Origin: an uncultured Xylophilus sp.
GTDB taxonomy: Bacteria; Pseudomonadota; Gammaproteobacteria; Burkholderiales; Burkholderiaceae_C
Length of the DNA: 64,000 nucleotides
NCBI GenBank assembly: GCA_913776965.1
Contig: CAJYQL010000084.1
Coordinates: 1-64,000, forward strand
Direction of reading: 5' to 3'
How positions within the stretch are numbered: position 1 is the first letter of the stretch; every line of letters starts with the position of its first letter. This document shows positions 41,242-50,952 of the stretch, one piece after another. A model generated the notes under the pieces. The model was not told the DNA's origin, ran no database searches, and saw only the letters and a program-made list of their open reading frames with translations. Made by a program: the position numbers and the translations under genes.

Positions 41242-41898
41242 TCAGGGATTCCAGGAGAGGAAATTGCGGTAGAGCGCGAGGCCCTGCGCGGCGCTCTTTT
41301 CCGGGTGGAACTGCGTCGCAAAAATGTTATCGCGGGCGATGGCCGCGGTAAAGCGCGCACCGTAGTCGGCTTCGCCCACGCTGTGGCGGGTGTGGGTCGG
41401 GCGCGCGTAGAAGCTGTGCACGAAATAGAAGTACGCGTCGTCGGGCACGCCCTGCCAGACCGGGTGGGGCTGCGCCTGGCGCACCTGGTTCCAGCCCATC
41501 TGCGGCACCTTGAACCGGCTGCCGTCGGCCTGCGTGCGGCCGGCGAGGTCGAACTTCACCACCTCGCCGGGGATCAGGCCGAGGCCGTCGGTCGGGCCTT
41601 CGGCGCTGCGGTCGAGCAGCATCTGCATGCCGACGCAGACGCCGAAGAGCGGCTTCTGCGCCGCGGCTTCCAGCACCGAGGCCTGCAGGCCGGAGTCGGC
41701 CAGCTCGCGCATGCAGTCGGGCATGGCGCCCTGGCCGGGCAGCACCACGCGGTCGGCGGCGCGCACGTCCTCGGGATTGCCGGTGACGACCACGGTCCAG
41801 CCGGTGCCGGCGGCAGCGGCCTGCACCGCCTGCGAGACCGAGCGCAGGTTGCCCATGCCGTAGTCGACCACGGCGACGATCTTTGCTCCGTTATTCAT
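41242..41898 (-). CDS. hisH: Imidazole glycerol phosphate synthase, glutamine amidotransferase subunit
   Basis: Releases ammonia from glutamine and passes it to HisF. The 218 residues show [12 protein letters not shown], the nucleophile Cys in [10 protein letters not shown] and the His-Glu pair in [10 protein letters not shown]. The start ATG at 41898 lies inside repeat copy F: the codon belongs to the conserved TTCATAGC core. The hisB-hisH gap (41899-41949) is mostly that repeat. Confidence 0.96.
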   Translation of the reverse strand: MNNGAKIVAVVDYGMGNLRSVSQAVQAAAAGTGWTVVVTGNPEDVRAADRVVLPGQGAMPDCMRELADSGLQASVLEAAAQKPLFGVCVGMQMLLDRSAEGPTDGLGLIPGEVVKFDLAGRTQADGSRFKVPQMGWNQVRQAQPHPVWQGVPDDAYFYFVHSFYARPTHTRHSVGEADYGARFTAAIARDNIFATQFHPEKSAAQGLALYRNFLSWNP

Positions 41899-41928
41899 AG
41901 CTGACTGCGCAGGCGGGACGGGCGCTGG
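41885..41928 (+). repeat. Dispersed GCTCC..ATAGC repeat, copy F (supplies the hisH start)
   Basis: The core GCTCCGTTATTCATAGC (41885-41901) is followed by the arm TGCGCAGGCGGGACGGGCGC. The hisH start codon (minus strand, 41898-41896) is the CAT of this core, and the rest fills the hisB-hisH gap. Confidence 0.85.
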
Positions 41929-41949
41929 AGACGTTTTTTCGCATGATCT

Positions 41950-42588
41950 CTACAGCGAGCCCTTGGTGGACGGGATCACCCCGGCCGAACGCGGGTCGCG
42001 CTCCAGCGCGGCGCGCAGCGCGCGGGCAAAGGCCTTGAACACCGTCTCGCACTGGTGGTGGGCGTTGATGCCCTTCAGGTTGTCGATGTGCAGCGTCACG
42101 CCGGCGTGGTTGGAGAAGCCCTGGAAGAACTTGTAGACCAGCTGGGTGTCCAGCGTGCCGATCATCCCGGCGGTGAACGGGATGTGCAGGTGCAGGCCGG
42201 GCCGGCCGGAGAAGTCGATCACCACCCGCGACAGCGCCTCGTCGAGCGGCACGTAGGCATGGCCGTAGCGGCGGATGCCCTTCTTGTCGCCGACCGCCTT
42301 GGCGAAGGCCTGGCCGAGCGTGATGCCGACATCTTCCACCGTGTGGTGGCCGTCGATGTAGAGGTCGCCGTCGGCGCGGATGTCGAGGTCGATCAGCCCG
42401 TGGCGGGCGATCTGGTCGAGCATGTGGTCGAAGAACCCGATGCCGGTCGCGAGCGTCGCGCGGCCGGTGCCGTCCAAGTTGATCCGGACGGTGATCTTGG
42501 TTTCGGCGGTGTTGCGGCTGACCTCGGCGGTGCGGTCGGCGTTCGGGTCAGCCGGGGCATCGCTGCCGGCGGGAAGGGCGGTGGTCAT
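41950..42588 (-). CDS. hisB: Imidazoleglycerol-phosphate dehydratase
   Basis: Dehydrates imidazole glycerol phosphate. The 212-residue monofunctional form has the paired metal-binding motifs [14 protein letters not shown] with [10 protein letters not shown], and their repeats [14 protein letters not shown]; no N-terminal phosphatase domain is fused, so histidinol-phosphatase must be encoded elsewhere. The first 30 residues are variable and Ala/Asp-rich. The start overlaps the hisC stop (ATGA). Confidence 0.96.
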   Translation of the reverse strand: MTTALPAGSDAPADPNADRTAEVSRNTAETKITVRINLDGTGRATLATGIGFFDHMLDQIARHGLIDLDIRADGDLYIDGHHTVEDVGITLGQAFAKAVGDKKGIRRYGHAYVPLDEALSRVVIDFSGRPGLHLHIPFTAGMIGTLDTQLVYKFFQGFSNHAGVTLHIDNLKGINAHHQCETVFKAFARALRAALERDPRSAGVIPSTKGSL

Positions 42589-43754
42589 GCGGCGGTGGGG
42601 GCGGCGGGAACGGGGGAAGCGGCGAGGACATCGGCCAGCGCGGCGAGCATCTGCGCGTTCTCGGCGGCGGTGCCGACCGTCAGGCGCAGGCATCCGGCCA
42701 GCAAGGGATGCATTGTAGAAACGTTCTTGACAAGCACCTTGCGGGTGCGCAGCGCATCGAACGCCGCCTTCGCGCCGGCGGTGCCGCCCGGCAGCCGCAC
42801 CAGCACCATGTTGGCGTCGCTAGGGAACGGCTCGGCGCCCGGCAGTTCGGCCAAGGCGGCCAGCAGCCGGTCACGTTCGGCGCGGATGTCGGCGGCCTGC
42901 GCTTCGAACACCGGAGCGTGCTCCAGCGCGAACAGCGCACATTCGGTGTTCAGGCTGCTGATGTTGTAGGGCGGGCGGACCTTGTCGATCTCGGCGATCA
43001 GGGCGGCCGGCCCCATCAGGTAGCCGATGCGGGCGCCGGCGAGGCCGAACTTGCTTAGGGTGCGCAGCAGCAGCACGTGGCCATGGCGCGCCGGCTCGGC
43101 ACGGATGCGGCCCTGCCAGCTGCGGGAGGCGAACGGCTGGTAGGCCTCGTCCACCACCACCAGGCCGCCGGCCTCGGCCGCGGCGGCGATGACACGGTCC
43201 ATCGCCGCGTCGTCCCAGAGGTTGGCGGTCGGGTTGTTGGGGAACGCGAGGTAGGTGACGGCCGGCCGTTCGCGGGCGATGGCGGCGCACATCGCCTCGG
43301 CGTCGAGCGCGAAGTCGGCCGCGAGCGGCACGCCGACGAAGCGTAGGCCCTGCAGCTGGGCGCTCATCGCGTACATCACGAAGCCCGGCAGCGGCGCGAG
43401 GATCGCGGGCGCGCGGCCGTCGGGCGTCTCGTCGGCCGGCACGTCGCAGGCCATCGCGACCAGCGAAATCAGCTCGTCCGAGCCGTTGCCGACGATCAGC
43501 GCATGCCCGTCGGGCAGGCCGGCATGCGCGGCGAGGGCCGCCCGCAGGTCGTCGATGCGCGGGCCGGGATAGCGGTGCAGCGCGACCGCGCCGAGCCGCG
43601 CGCCGAGCGCCGCCTGCAGGTCCGCCGGCAACGGATGCGGGTTCTCCATCGCGTCGAGCTTCAGCATGCCGGCGGCGTCCTGCACCGCGTAGGCATGCAT
43701 GGAGCGCACGTCGCGCCGGATGCGGTCGAGCGGGGACGGTGCGGCCGCGGTCAC
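42585..43754 (-). CDS. hisC: Histidinol-phosphate aminotransferase
   Basis: PLP enzyme that converts imidazole-acetol phosphate to histidinol phosphate. The 389 residues include [28 protein letters not shown] and the PLP Lys in [16 protein letters not shown]. The start is GTG at 43754, giving a GTGA overlap with hisD; the long frame upstream is antisense-like sequence inside hisD. It is Ala-rich, like its neighbours. Confidence 0.95.
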   Translation of the reverse strand: MTAAAPSPLDRIRRDVRSMHAYAVQDAAGMLKLDAMENPHPLPADLQAALGARLGAVALHRYPGPRIDDLRAALAAHAGLPDGHALIVGNGSDELISLVAMACDVPADETPDGRAPAILAPLPGFVMYAMSAQLQGLRFVGVPLAADFALDAEAMCAAIARERPAVTYLAFPNNPTANLWDDAAMDRVIAAAAEAGGLVVVDEAYQPFASRSWQGRIRAEPARHGHVLLLRTLSKFGLAGARIGYLMGPAALIAEIDKVRPPYNISSLNTECALFALEHAPVFEAQAADIRAERDRLLAALAELPGAEPFPSDANMVLVRLPGGTAGAKAAFDALRTRKVLVKNVSTMHPLLAGCLRLTVGTAAENAQMLAALADVLAASPVPAAPTAA

Positions 43755-45076
43755 GGTGCGGGCTTCAGGCGCAGCTCGGCCGCCCGGGCGTGGGCCTGCA
43801 GGCCCTCGCCGTAGGCCAGCGTGGCGGCGATGGTGCCGAGGGTCTGGGCGCCCTGCTCGCTCACCTCGATCAGGCTGCTGCGCTTCTGGAAGTCGTACAC
43901 GCCGAGCGGCGACGAGAAGCGCGCGGTACCGCTGGTCGGCAGCACGTGGTTCGGCCCGGCGCAGTAGTCGCCCAGGCTCTCGGAGGTGAAGGCGCCGAGG
44001 AAGATCGCGCCGGCGTGTCGCAGCAGCGGCTCCCAGCGGTGCGGGTCGCGGCTGGAGACTTCCAGGTGCTCGGGCGCGATCCGGTTGCTGATGTCGCAGG
44101 CCTCTTCCATGCTGCGGGTCAGGATCAGCGCGCCGCGGCCGGTGAGGCTCTTGGCGATGATCGCGGCGCGCGGCATCGTCGGCAGCAGCCGGTCGATGGC
44201 ATCCTGCACTGCGTCGAGGTAGGCGGCGTCGGGGCACAGCAGGATCGACTGCGCCAGCTCGTCGTGCTCGGCCTGGCTGAACAGGTCCATCGCCACCCAG
44301 TCGGCCGGCGTGCTGCCGTCGGCCAGCACCAGGATCTCGCTCGGGCCGGCGATCATGTCGATGCCGACGGTGCCGAAGACCCGCTTCTTGGCGCTCGCCA
44401 CATAGGCGTTGCCGGGGCCGGTGATCTTGTCCACCTTCGGCACCGTGGCCGTCCCGTAGGCGAGCGCCGCCACCGCCTGCGCGCCGCCGATGGTGAAGGC
44501 GCGGGTGACGCCTGCCACGTGGGCCGCCGCCAGCACCAACGGGTTCTTCTCGCCCTTCGGTGTGGGCACCACCATCACGATCTCGCCGACGCCCGCGACG
44601 TGGGCCGGAATCGCGTTCATCAGCACCGACGACGGGTAGGCCGCCTTGCCGCCCGGCACGTAGATGCCGACCCGGTCGAGCGGCGTCACCTTCTGGCCGA
44701 GCAGCGTGCCGTCTTCGTCGCGGTAGCTCCAGCTCTCGCCGCTCGCCCGCTTCTGGGCCTCGTGGTAGGTGCGCACCCGGCGTGCAGCGGCTTCGAGCGC
44801 CTCGCGCTGCACGGCGGGCAACCCGTCGAAGGCGGCTTTCAATTCGGCCTGGGTCAGTTCCAGTTCCGCCACGCCGGCCGCGGCCAAGCCGTCGAACCGG
44901 GCGGTGTAGTCGAGGACCGCCGCATCGCCGCGCGCCTGCACGTCGGCCAGGATGTCGGCCACGCGCTGCTCGATGCCGGCGTCGGTCTCGGCCGACCAGT
45001 GCAGCCGGGCCTGGAAATCGGCCTCGAAAGTGGCATCTGCGCAGGACAGGCGGGCGGGTCTAGCTATCAAATCCAT
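43751..45076 (-). CDS. hisD: Histidinol dehydrogenase
   Basis: NAD-linked zinc enzyme for the last two oxidation steps to histidine. The 441 residues contain [42 protein letters not shown]-like [26 protein letters not shown] and the late SEQ-like [15 protein letters not shown]. The start ATG at 45076 ([17 protein letters not shown]) lies inside repeat copy G, and another ATG 51 bases upstream overlaps hisG. Confidence 0.96.
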   Translation of the reverse strand: MDLIARPARLSCADATFEADFQARLHWSAETDAGIEQRVADILADVQARGDAAVLDYTARFDGLAAAGVAELELTQAELKAAFDGLPAVQREALEAAARRVRTYHEAQKRASGESWSYRDEDGTLLGQKVTPLDRVGIYVPGGKAAYPSSVLMNAIPAHVAGVGEIVMVVPTPKGEKNPLVLAAAHVAGVTRAFTIGGAQAVAALAYGTATVPKVDKITGPGNAYVASAKKRVFGTVGIDMIAGPSEILVLADGSTPADWVAMDLFSQAEHDELAQSILLCPDAAYLDAVQDAIDRLLPTMPRAAIIAKSLTGRGALILTRSMEEACDISNRIAPEHLEVSSRDPHRWEPLLRHAGAIFLGAFTSESLGDYCAGPNHVLPTSGTARFSSPLGVYDFQKRSSLIEVSEQGAQTLGTIAATLAYGEGLQAHARAAELRLKPAP

Positions 45077-45079
45077 AGT
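45063..45079 (+). repeat. Dispersed GCTAT..ATAGT repeat core, copy G (supplies the hisD start)
   Basis: GCTATCAAATCCATAGT matches the 17-nt core; the usual GC-rich arm is not recognisable. The hisD start codon (minus strand 45076-45074) is the CAT of this core. Confidence 0.6.
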
Positions 45080-45095
45080 ATCGGGTGCAAAACCG

Positions 45096-45755
45096 TCAGG
45101 CGGGGCGGACGGCCGAGGCGAAGGCATCGACGATGCGGCGGATCGGCTCGCGCTTGAGTTTCATCGCGGCCTGGTTGACCACCAGCCGCGAGCTGATGTC
45201 CATGATCCGCTCGACCTCGACCAGCTGGTTGGCCTTCAGCGTGTTGCCGGTGGAGACCAGATCGACGATCGCGTCGGCCAGGCCGGTGAGCGGCGCGAGC
45301 TCCATGCTGCCGTAGAGCTTGATCAGGTCCACGTGCACGCCCTTGGCGGCGAAGAACTCGCGGGCGATGCCGACGTACTTGGTCGCGACCTTCAGCCGGG
45401 CGCCCTGGCGCACCGCCTGGGCGTAATCGAAGTCGGCACGCACCGCGACGCTGACCCGGCAGCGGGCGATCTGCAGGTCCAGCGGCTGGTAGAGCCGGCT
45501 GCCGCCGCCCGCATGGTCCATGTTGTGCTCGATCAACGTATCGAAGCCGGTCACGCCGAGATCGGCGCCGCCGTATTCGACATAGGTCGGCACGTCGCTC
45601 GCGCGGACCAGCACCACCCGCACCTCGGGCCGGTTGGTCGGCAGGATCAGCTTGCGGGACTTCTCGGGATCCTCCAGCACCTCGATACCGGCGGCCGCGA
45701 GCAGCGGCAGGGTCTCGTCGAAGATGCGGCCCTTGGACAAAGCAAGCGTGATCAC
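45096..45755 (-). CDS. hisG: ATP phosphoribosyltransferase, short form
   Basis: First and committed step of histidine biosynthesis, joining ATP and PRPP. The 219 residues lack the C-terminal ACT-like regulatory domain, so this is the short HisG-S form that needs HisZ for activity and feedback control; hisZ is not in the window. Motifs include [31 protein letters not shown] and [18 protein letters not shown]. The BolA gene stop is 28 bases upstream. Confidence 0.97.
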   Translation of the reverse strand: MITLALSKGRIFDETLPLLAAAGIEVLEDPEKSRKLILPTNRPEVRVVLVRASDVPTYVEYGGADLGVTGFDTLIEHNMDHAGGGSRLYQPLDLQIARCRVSVAVRADFDYAQAVRQGARLKVATKYVGIAREFFAAKGVHVDLIKLYGSMELAPLTGLADAIVDLVSTGNTLKANQLVEVERIMDISSRLVVNQAAMKLKREPIRRIVDAFASAVRPA

Positions 45756-45783
45756 GATTGCGACTCCTGTTTATCGAGCGTGA

Positions 45784-46032
45784 TCACCGCGCACCTCCCT
45801 GCGCCGCCCACTCGGCCGGCGTGAAGGTCTTCATCGACAGCGCATGCACCTCGTCGGTCTGCATCCGGCTGCCCAGCGTCGCGTAGACACGCTGGTGGCG
45901 CTGGATCGGGCGCTTGCCCTCGAATTCAGGGGACACGATGGTCGCGTACCAGTGGCGGCCGTCGCCTTCGAGCCCGATGTGCTCGCAGGGAAGGCCGGCG
46001 CGGATGATGGAGATCAGCTCGTCGGCGGTCAT
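45784..46032 (-). CDS. BolA/IbaG family protein
   Basis: An 82-residue BolA-fold protein. BolA-type proteins bind [2Fe-2S] glutaredoxins and help iron-sulfur trafficking. Residues DGRHWYATIVSPEFEGKRPIQRHQRVYATLG include the conserved RHQRVY motif; the N-terminal MTADELISIIRAGLPCEHIGL has a Cys. It lies between an ABC exporter and hisG; in E. coli the homologue ibaG sits beside murA, which is not present here. Confidence 0.88.
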   Translation of the reverse strand: MTADELISIIRAGLPCEHIGLEGDGRHWYATIVSPEFEGKRPIQRHQRVYATLGSRMQTDEVHALSMKTFTPAEWAAQGGAR

Positions 46033-46052
46033 GGCAGGTGGGATGCAGGAAT

Positions 46053-46820
46053 TCAGTGGCGGATCTTGTAGCCGATGCGCAGCAGGTGCAGCGCCAGCGC
46101 GCTGGTCGCCGCCCAGGCGCCGCCGACGATCGCCAGGCTCAGCCAGGGCGAGGCATCGCTGATACCGAAGAAGCCGTAGCGGAAGCCGTCGATCATGTAG
46201 AAGAACGGGTTGAGGTGGCTCACCGCCTGCCACACCGGCGGCAGCGAGCCGATCGAATAGAACACGCCGGAGAGGAACGTCATCGGCATGATCAGGAAGT
46301 TCTGGAACAGCGCCATCTGGTCGAACTTCTCGGCCCAGAGCCCGGCGATCAGCCCGAGCGTGCCGAGCAGCGCCGCGCCCAGAAAAGCAAAGACGAAGAT
46401 CCACAGCGGTGCGACGAAGCTCAGCTTCGCGAAGAACAGCGCCGTGACCGCGAACACGCCGAGCCCGACCGCCAGCCCGCGCACCACCGACGACCCGACG
46501 TAGGCTAGGAACAGCCCGCGGTGCGACAGCGGCGTGAGCAGCACGAAGACCAGGCTGCCCATGATCTTGCTCTGGATGATCGAGGACGAGCTGTTGGCGA
46601 AGGCGTTCTGCAGCACGCTCATCATCACCAGGCCCGGCACCAAGAACGCGGTGTAGGCGACCTGGCCGTAGACCTTCACATGGTCTTCCAGCGTGTGGCC
46701 GAAGACCAGCAGATAGAGCACCGCCGTCAGCACCGGTGCGCCGACGGTCTGGAAGCCGACCTTCCAGAACCGCAGGACTTCTTTGTAGAACAGCGCGCGC
46801 CAGCCGAGAAGATTCGTCAT
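46053..46820 (-). CDS. ABC-2 type exporter permease (YadH-like)
   Basis: Inner-membrane half of an ABC exporter, 255 residues with about six hydrophobic segments (VGAPVLTAVLYLLVFGH, YTAFLVPGLVMMSVLQNAF, LGVFAVTALFFAKL, IFVFAFLGAALLGTLGLIAGL) and the ABC-2 signature region FLSGVFYSIGSLPP. The start MTNLLGWRALFYKEVLRFW at 46820 overlaps the ATPase stop (ATGA); an ATG at 46835 is also in frame. The substrate is unknown. The pair lies next to mla genes, as in many betaproteobacteria. Confidence 0.9.
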   Translation of the reverse strand: MTNLLGWRALFYKEVLRFWKVGFQTVGAPVLTAVLYLLVFGHTLEDHVKVYGQVAYTAFLVPGLVMMSVLQNAFANSSSSIIQSKIMGSLVFVLLTPLSHRGLFLAYVGSSVVRGLAVGLGVFAVTALFFAKLSFVAPLWIFVFAFLGAALLGTLGLIAGLWAEKFDQMALFQNFLIMPMTFLSGVFYSIGSLPPVWQAVSHLNPFFYMIDGFRYGFFGISDASPWLSLAIVGGAWAATSALALHLLRIGYKIRH

Positions 46821-47746
46821 ACCGCCATCTGCCACTTGTGGCCCTGTTCTGCTGCCATCACCTCGAGGAACACGTCCTCCAGGTCGGCCTTGCGGATCTC
46901 CACGTCCTCGACGGTCAGACCGGCCTGCCGCACCGCGGCGAGGTAGTTCTCGATCTCCAGCGCGCCGTGGGCCGGCAGCTGCACGATGCGGCCGGTGACC
47001 CGCGCCTCGGCGGCCAGCGCCGGCGGCAGCTCGCCGTCGATCTTGAAGCGCAGCACGTTGCCCGACGCCATGCGGATCAGGTCGCTGGTGCGGTTGAGCG
47101 CGACCAGCTTGCCGCGCTTGAGCATCGCGATGCGGTGGCAGAGCGCTTCCGCCTCTTCCAGGTAATGCGTGGTCAGCAGCACGGTGCTGCCTTCGCGGTT
47201 GAGCCGGGCGATGAACTGCCAGAGCGTCTGGCGCAGTTCCACGTCCACGCCGGCGGTCGGCTCGTCGAGCACGATGATCGGCGGCTTGTGCACCAGCGCC
47301 TGCGCCACCAGCACCCGGCGCTTCATGCCGCCCGACAGCTGCCGCATGTTGGCGGTCGCTTTGTCGGCGAGGCCGAGGCTTTCGAGCAGTTCGTCGATCC
47401 AGGCCTCGTTGCCGCGCACGCCGAAGTAGCCGGACTGGATGCGCAGCGTCTCGCGCACGTTGAAGAAGGGGTCGAACACCAGCTCCTGCGGCACCACGCC
47501 CAGCTTGCGGCGGGCGGCGGCGAAGTCGGCCTGCACGTCGCTGCCGTCGACCAGCACCCGGCCGCCGGTGGCACGGGCCAGGCCTGCGAGGATACTGATC
47601 AGGGTGGTCTTGCCGGCGCCGTTCGGGCCGAGCAGCCCGAAGAATTCGCCCGGCTGGATGTCGAAGCCGACACCATCGAGTGCCTGGAAGGGCCCGCGCG
47701 GTGTGGAGTAGGTCTTGGAGACGGACTGGAAGGAAATGGCGGGCAT
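46817..47746 (-). CDS. ABC transporter ATP-binding protein (YadG-like)
   Basis: Energises the adjacent ABC-2 permease. The 309 residues show Walker A LLGPNGAGKTTLISIL, signature LSGGMKRRVLVAQAL and Walker B IIVLDEPTAGVDVELRQ, with LLTTHYLEEAEALC typical of drug- or antibiotic-type exporters (YadG/DrrA group). The C-terminal 80 residues hold an accessory domain. It is 48 bases downstream of mlaB. Confidence 0.93.
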   Translation of the reverse strand: MPAISFQSVSKTYSTPRGPFQALDGVGFDIQPGEFFGLLGPNGAGKTTLISILAGLARATGGRVLVDGSDVQADFAAARRKLGVVPQELVFDPFFNVRETLRIQSGYFGVRGNEAWIDELLESLGLADKATANMRQLSGGMKRRVLVAQALVHKPPIIVLDEPTAGVDVELRQTLWQFIARLNREGSTVLLTTHYLEEAEALCHRIAMLKRGKLVALNRTSDLIRMASGNVLRFKIDGELPPALAAEARVTGRIVQLPAHGALEIENYLAAVRQAGLTVEDVEIRKADLEDVFLEVMAAEQGHKWQMAV

Positions 47747-47794
47747 GAGCCCGCGATTTTAAGTCGGCGCCTGTCGCCGCGTCGGGCGGGGGCC

Positions 47795-48112
47795 TCAGGC
47801 GGCCGGCAGCAGGCCGGCCACGCCGTAGAGGCCGGCCAGCCCCCGCAGCCGCGGATGCAACCCGCGCACCGCGAACGCACGCCCCAGCGCCACCGCTTCG
47901 CGGCGGCAGGCGAGCAGGACCGCGAGTGCGGAGGAGTCGAAGCGCTCCAGCGCACTCGCATCGGCCACCACCGGCTCCCGGCTGGTGGCGAGCCCCTGGG
48001 TCAGCATGCGCAGGCAGGTGCGCGCCTGGGCATGGGTGAGTTCGGCGGGCAGCACCAGCACCTGCGCGGCGGCGCCTTCCGACGGGATCACGGCGGTGTC
48101 GGTGGCGCCCAT
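47795..48112 (-). CDS. mlaB: STAS-domain protein MlaB
   Basis: Small cytoplasmic STAS protein that binds and stabilises the MlaFE ATPase complex. The 105 residues contain LVLPAELTHAQART and VADASALERFDSSALAVLLAC, the STAS motif with the conserved Ser-Ser. The low overall conservation is normal for MlaB, and its place after mlaC supports the call. It starts 4 bases after the mlaC stop. Confidence 0.88.
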   Translation of the reverse strand: MGATDTAVIPSEGAAAQVLVLPAELTHAQARTCLRMLTQGLATSREPVVADASALERFDSSALAVLLACRREAVALGRAFAVRGLHPRLRGLAGLYGVAGLLPAA

Positions 48113-48116
48113 CCGG

Positions 48117-48758
48117 TCAGCTCCGCTGGCCGCTGTTGGAGCGGTTGCGCGCGGCGAGCGTCGCGATCAGGCCGTCCACGCCCTTCGCGTTGATTTCCTG
48201 CGCGAACTGGCTGCGGTAGGTCTCGACCAGCCAGACGCCCAACACGTTGAGGTTGTAGATCTTCCAGCCGGCGCCCTGACCCGGCGTCTTCTCAAGCCGG
48301 TAGTCGAGCTGGATCGGGTCGCCGCGGCCAACGACCTCGGTGCGGACCACGACTTCCTTGTCGTCGGGCGACGCACGCAGCGGCTTCACGTTGACACTCT
48401 GGTCGCTGACCTGCGCCAGCGCGCCGGAGTAGGTGCGCACCAGCAGCGTCTTGAATTCGTCTTGCAGCCGCTTCTGCTGGTCGGGTGTGGCCTGGCGCCA
48501 CTGCGGGCCGACCGCCGCCGCGGTCATGCGCGGGAAGTCGACGTTCGGGATGATGCGGGTGTCGACCAGCTGCATCACCTTGTTGACGTCGCCGCCGCGC
48601 AGCGCCGGATCGGCCTTGATCGCGTCGAGCGTCTCGGCCGACAGCCGCTTGATGAAGGCGTCGGGCGCTTCGTCGGCCGCGTGCGAGGCCAGGGGCAGCG
48701 CCAATGCGCCGAGCGCCGCGAGACCGAGTGCCCAATGGGCGAGGAATCGTCTTTTCAT
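48117..48758 (-). CDS. mlaC: Periplasmic phospholipid-binding protein MlaC
   Basis: Shuttles phospholipids between the outer-membrane MlaA and the inner-membrane MlaFEDB complex. The 213 residues have a signal peptide (RRFLAHWALGLAALGALALP, cleavage after SHA) and the MlaC/Ttg2D domain (FPRMTAAAVGPQWRQATPDQQ, EFKTLLVRTYSGAL, YNLNVLGVWLVETYRSQFA). The ATG at 48758 leads into the signal peptide; the frame upstream is not needed. Confidence 0.95.
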   Translation of the reverse strand: MKRRFLAHWALGLAALGALALPLASHAADEAPDAFIKRLSAETLDAIKADPALRGGDVNKVMQLVDTRIIPNVDFPRMTAAAVGPQWRQATPDQQKRLQDEFKTLLVRTYSGALAQVSDQSVNVKPLRASPDDKEVVVRTEVVGRGDPIQLDYRLEKTPGQGAGWKIYNLNVLGVWLVETYRSQFAQEINAKGVDGLIATLAARNRSNSGQRS

Positions 48759-48878
48759 ATCGTGTCCTTGGATGGTGCCGGACGGCCGGAACTGGCCGCC
48801 CCTCTTGGCAGATTGGAGTCGCAGGCGGGATTCAGTTCCAGCCGGGTCTGTTGCCGATGCAACAGGCTGCAACCCCTG

Positions 48879-49652
48879 TCAACGGAAGCGCCCGATCGGC
48901 GGCACGCCGATGGGGTTCTGGTTGCCCTCGTCACTGTCGTTGAGGTCGCCATCGCTATCGCCTGCATTTCGCGGCTGGTTCCGCCGGAGCTGCAGATAGG
49001 AGTCGCGCGTGAAGCTGTACTTGTCGAGCGCAGCCTGTTCGATGACCGATGTCGCACCCAGGAGGCTGGCACGGATATCGACCACGCGCAGCGCGAACAA
49101 CGAGTTGCGCACGCTGTTGTCGTCGATCTCGGACAACAGGTTGCCCTTGAAATCGACGGGCAACGCAGCGGTGTCGCGTACCGTGGAAGGACCGAGGATC
49201 GGCAGCACCACGTACGGACCGGTCGGCACGCCATAGTGTGCGAGCGTCTGGCCGAAGTCCTGGCGACGGTACGGGATGCGGGCGGCGCCGGCGATGTCGA
49301 TCAGCCCGCCGAAGCCCAGGAACGTGTTTACGCCGAACCGGATCGCGGTTTCCCCGGCGGCCTGCGGCTTCAACTGCAGGACGTGGTTCACGAAGGACCA
49401 TGGCTCGGTCAGATTGCGGAAGAAATTGCCGACACCCGCCCGCACCGGATAGGGCGTCGCATCGCGATAGACGGTCGCGACGGGCCTGAGCACCGCGCGG
49501 TCCACCGCTTCGTTGAACTCGAACACCCCTCGGTTGAAGGGCTCGAACGGGTCGCGGGGATTGCGGTCCGGTCCCGTCGCGCAGCCGCCGAGCAGTGCCG
49601 CCGTCGCGATCAGCCCGGCGGAGGTGGAGATGCGGAGGAATGTCGTTGTCAT
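48879..49652 (-). CDS. mlaA: Outer-membrane lipoprotein MlaA (VacJ)
   Basis: Removes misplaced phospholipids from the outer leaflet of the outer membrane. The 257 residues start with a lipoprotein signal (TSAGLIATAALLGGCATGP; lipobox LGGC) and contain DPFEPFNRGVFEFNEAVDRAVLRPVA, the donut-forming helices, and DFGQTLAHYGVPTGPYVVLPILGPST. The tail is Asp/Asn-rich. It overlaps the mlaD stop (ATGA). Having mlaA inside the mla cluster is typical of betaproteobacteria. Confidence 0.96.
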   Translation of the reverse strand: MTTTFLRISTSAGLIATAALLGGCATGPDRNPRDPFEPFNRGVFEFNEAVDRAVLRPVATVYRDATPYPVRAGVGNFFRNLTEPWSFVNHVLQLKPQAAGETAIRFGVNTFLGFGGLIDIAGAARIPYRRQDFGQTLAHYGVPTGPYVVLPILGPSTVRDTAALPVDFKGNLLSEIDDNSVRNSLFALRVVDIRASLLGATSVIEQAALDKYSFTRDSYLQLRRNQPRNAGDSDGDLNDSDEGNQNPIGVPPIGRFR

Positions 49653-50137
49653 TTCTTGGTTCCCGGTGCCGGGGTCGTCGGGCCCTCGGCCGCCTTGTTG
49701 TAGAGGAATTGGCTGATCAGGTTCTCGAGCACCACCGCCGACTGGGTGGTGGTGATCAGGTCGCCGGCCGCGAGGTTCTTCGCGTCGGCGCCGGCTTCGA
49801 TGCCGATGTACTGTTCGCCGAGCAGGCCGCTGGTCAGGATCTTGAGCGAGCTGTCTTTCGGGAACTGGAAGCGGTCCTGCAGCGACAGGCCGACGGAAGC
49901 CTGGAAGGTCTTGTCGTCGAAGGTGATCGATTCCACCCGGCCGACCACCACGCCGGCGCTCTTCACCGCAGCCTGCGGCTTAAGCCCGCCGATGTTGTCG
50001 AAGCGCGCCGTGACGCGGTAGGTCGACTGGAAATTCAGCCGCAGCAGGTTGGCCGACTGCAGCGCGAGGAACAGCACCGCCGCTGCCCCGAGCAGCACGA
50101 ACAGGCCGACCCACACATCGCTTCTGGAACGTTCCAT
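49649..50137 (-). CDS. mlaD: MCE-domain protein MlaD
   Basis: Hexameric periplasmic MCE ring anchored in the inner membrane, through which lipids pass. The 162 residues have an N-terminal helix (VWVGLFVLLGAAAVLFLAL) and the MCE domain (YRVTARFDNIGGLKPQAAVKSAGVVVGRV), then FPKDSSLKILTSGLLGEQYIGIEAG. It lies between mlaE (32 bases) and mlaA. Confidence 0.95.
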   Translation of the reverse strand: MERSRSDVWVGLFVLLGAAAVLFLALQSANLLRLNFQSTYRVTARFDNIGGLKPQAAVKSAGVVVGRVESITFDDKTFQASVGLSLQDRFQFPKDSSLKILTSGLLGEQYIGIEAGADAKNLAAGDLITTTQSAVVLENLISQFLYNKAAEGPTTPAPGTKK

Positions 50138-50169
50138 GGCGCGCTTTCCTTCTCTCTTGTCTATCTTGG

Positions 50170-50952
50170 TCAGATGCTGAACATCATCGCGGTCAGGATG
50201 AAATCCAGGCCGAGCACGGCGAGCGACGACACCACGACGGTGCGGGTGGTCGCACGCGATACGCCCTCGGGCGTCGGCCGGGCGGTGTAGCCCTGCAGCA
50301 GCGCGACGAACGACACGGTGAAGCCGAAGACGATGCTCTTGACCACGCCGTTACCGACGTCGCGCAGCACGTCGACGCCGCCCTGCATCTGGCTCCAGAA
50401 GGCGCCGCCGTCGATTCCGATCATCACCACGCCGACCAGCCAGCCGCCGACGATGCCGACGGCGCTGAACACCGCCGACAGCAGCGGCAGCGCGATCACG
50501 CCGGCCCAGAAGCGCGGCGCCAGGATGCGGCGCACCGGGTCGATCGCCATCATCTCCATCGCGCTGATCTGCTCGCCGGCCCGCATCAGACCGATCTCGG
50601 CGGTGAGCGAGGTGCCGGCGCGGCCGGCGAAGAGCAGCGCGCTCACCACCGGCCCGAGTTCGCGCACCAGCGACAGCGCCACCAGCAGCCCCAGCGCGTC
50701 CGACGCGCCGTAGCGCTGCAGCGTATAGTAGCCCTGCAGGCCGAGCACGAAGCCGACGAACAGGCCCGAGACGGCGATGATCGCGAGCGAATAGTTGCCG
50801 AGGAAGTGGATCTGTTCCGACACCAGCCGGAACCGCCGCAACACCGGTCCGGCCAGCAGCACCAGCCGCGCGAACAGCCGTGCGCCCATGCCCAGGTCGG
50901 ACAGCTTGCCGCGCACCGCGAAGCCGATGTCGGCCGGATGCCACCATCTCAT
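50170..50952 (-). CDS. mlaE: Lipid asymmetry ABC permease MlaE
   Basis: Membrane subunit of the MlaFEDB complex. The 260 residues contain five or so hydrophobic helices and MlaE features: [52 protein letters not shown], and a C-terminus near [16 protein letters not shown]. It overlaps the mlaF stop (ATGA). Confidence 0.96.
   Translation of the reverse strand: MRWWHPADIGFAVRGKLSDLGMGARLFARLVLLAGPVLRRFRLVSEQIHFLGNYSLAIIAVSGLFVGFVLGLQGYYTLQRYGASDALGLLVALSLVRELGPVVSALLFAGRAGTSLTAEIGLMRAGEQISAMEMMAIDPVRRILAPRFWAGVIALPLLSAVFSAVGIVGGWLVGVVMIGIDGGAFWSQMQGGVDVLRDVGNGVVKSIVFGFTVSFVALLQGYTARPTPEGVSRATTRTVVVSSLAVLGLDFILTAMMFSI

Noticed and set aside
35268-41928. Repeat copies E and F as a riboswitch or his attenuator
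   Set aside because: There is no leader peptide with His codons and no ligand-binding fold; the hairpins are explained by the dispersed repeat.
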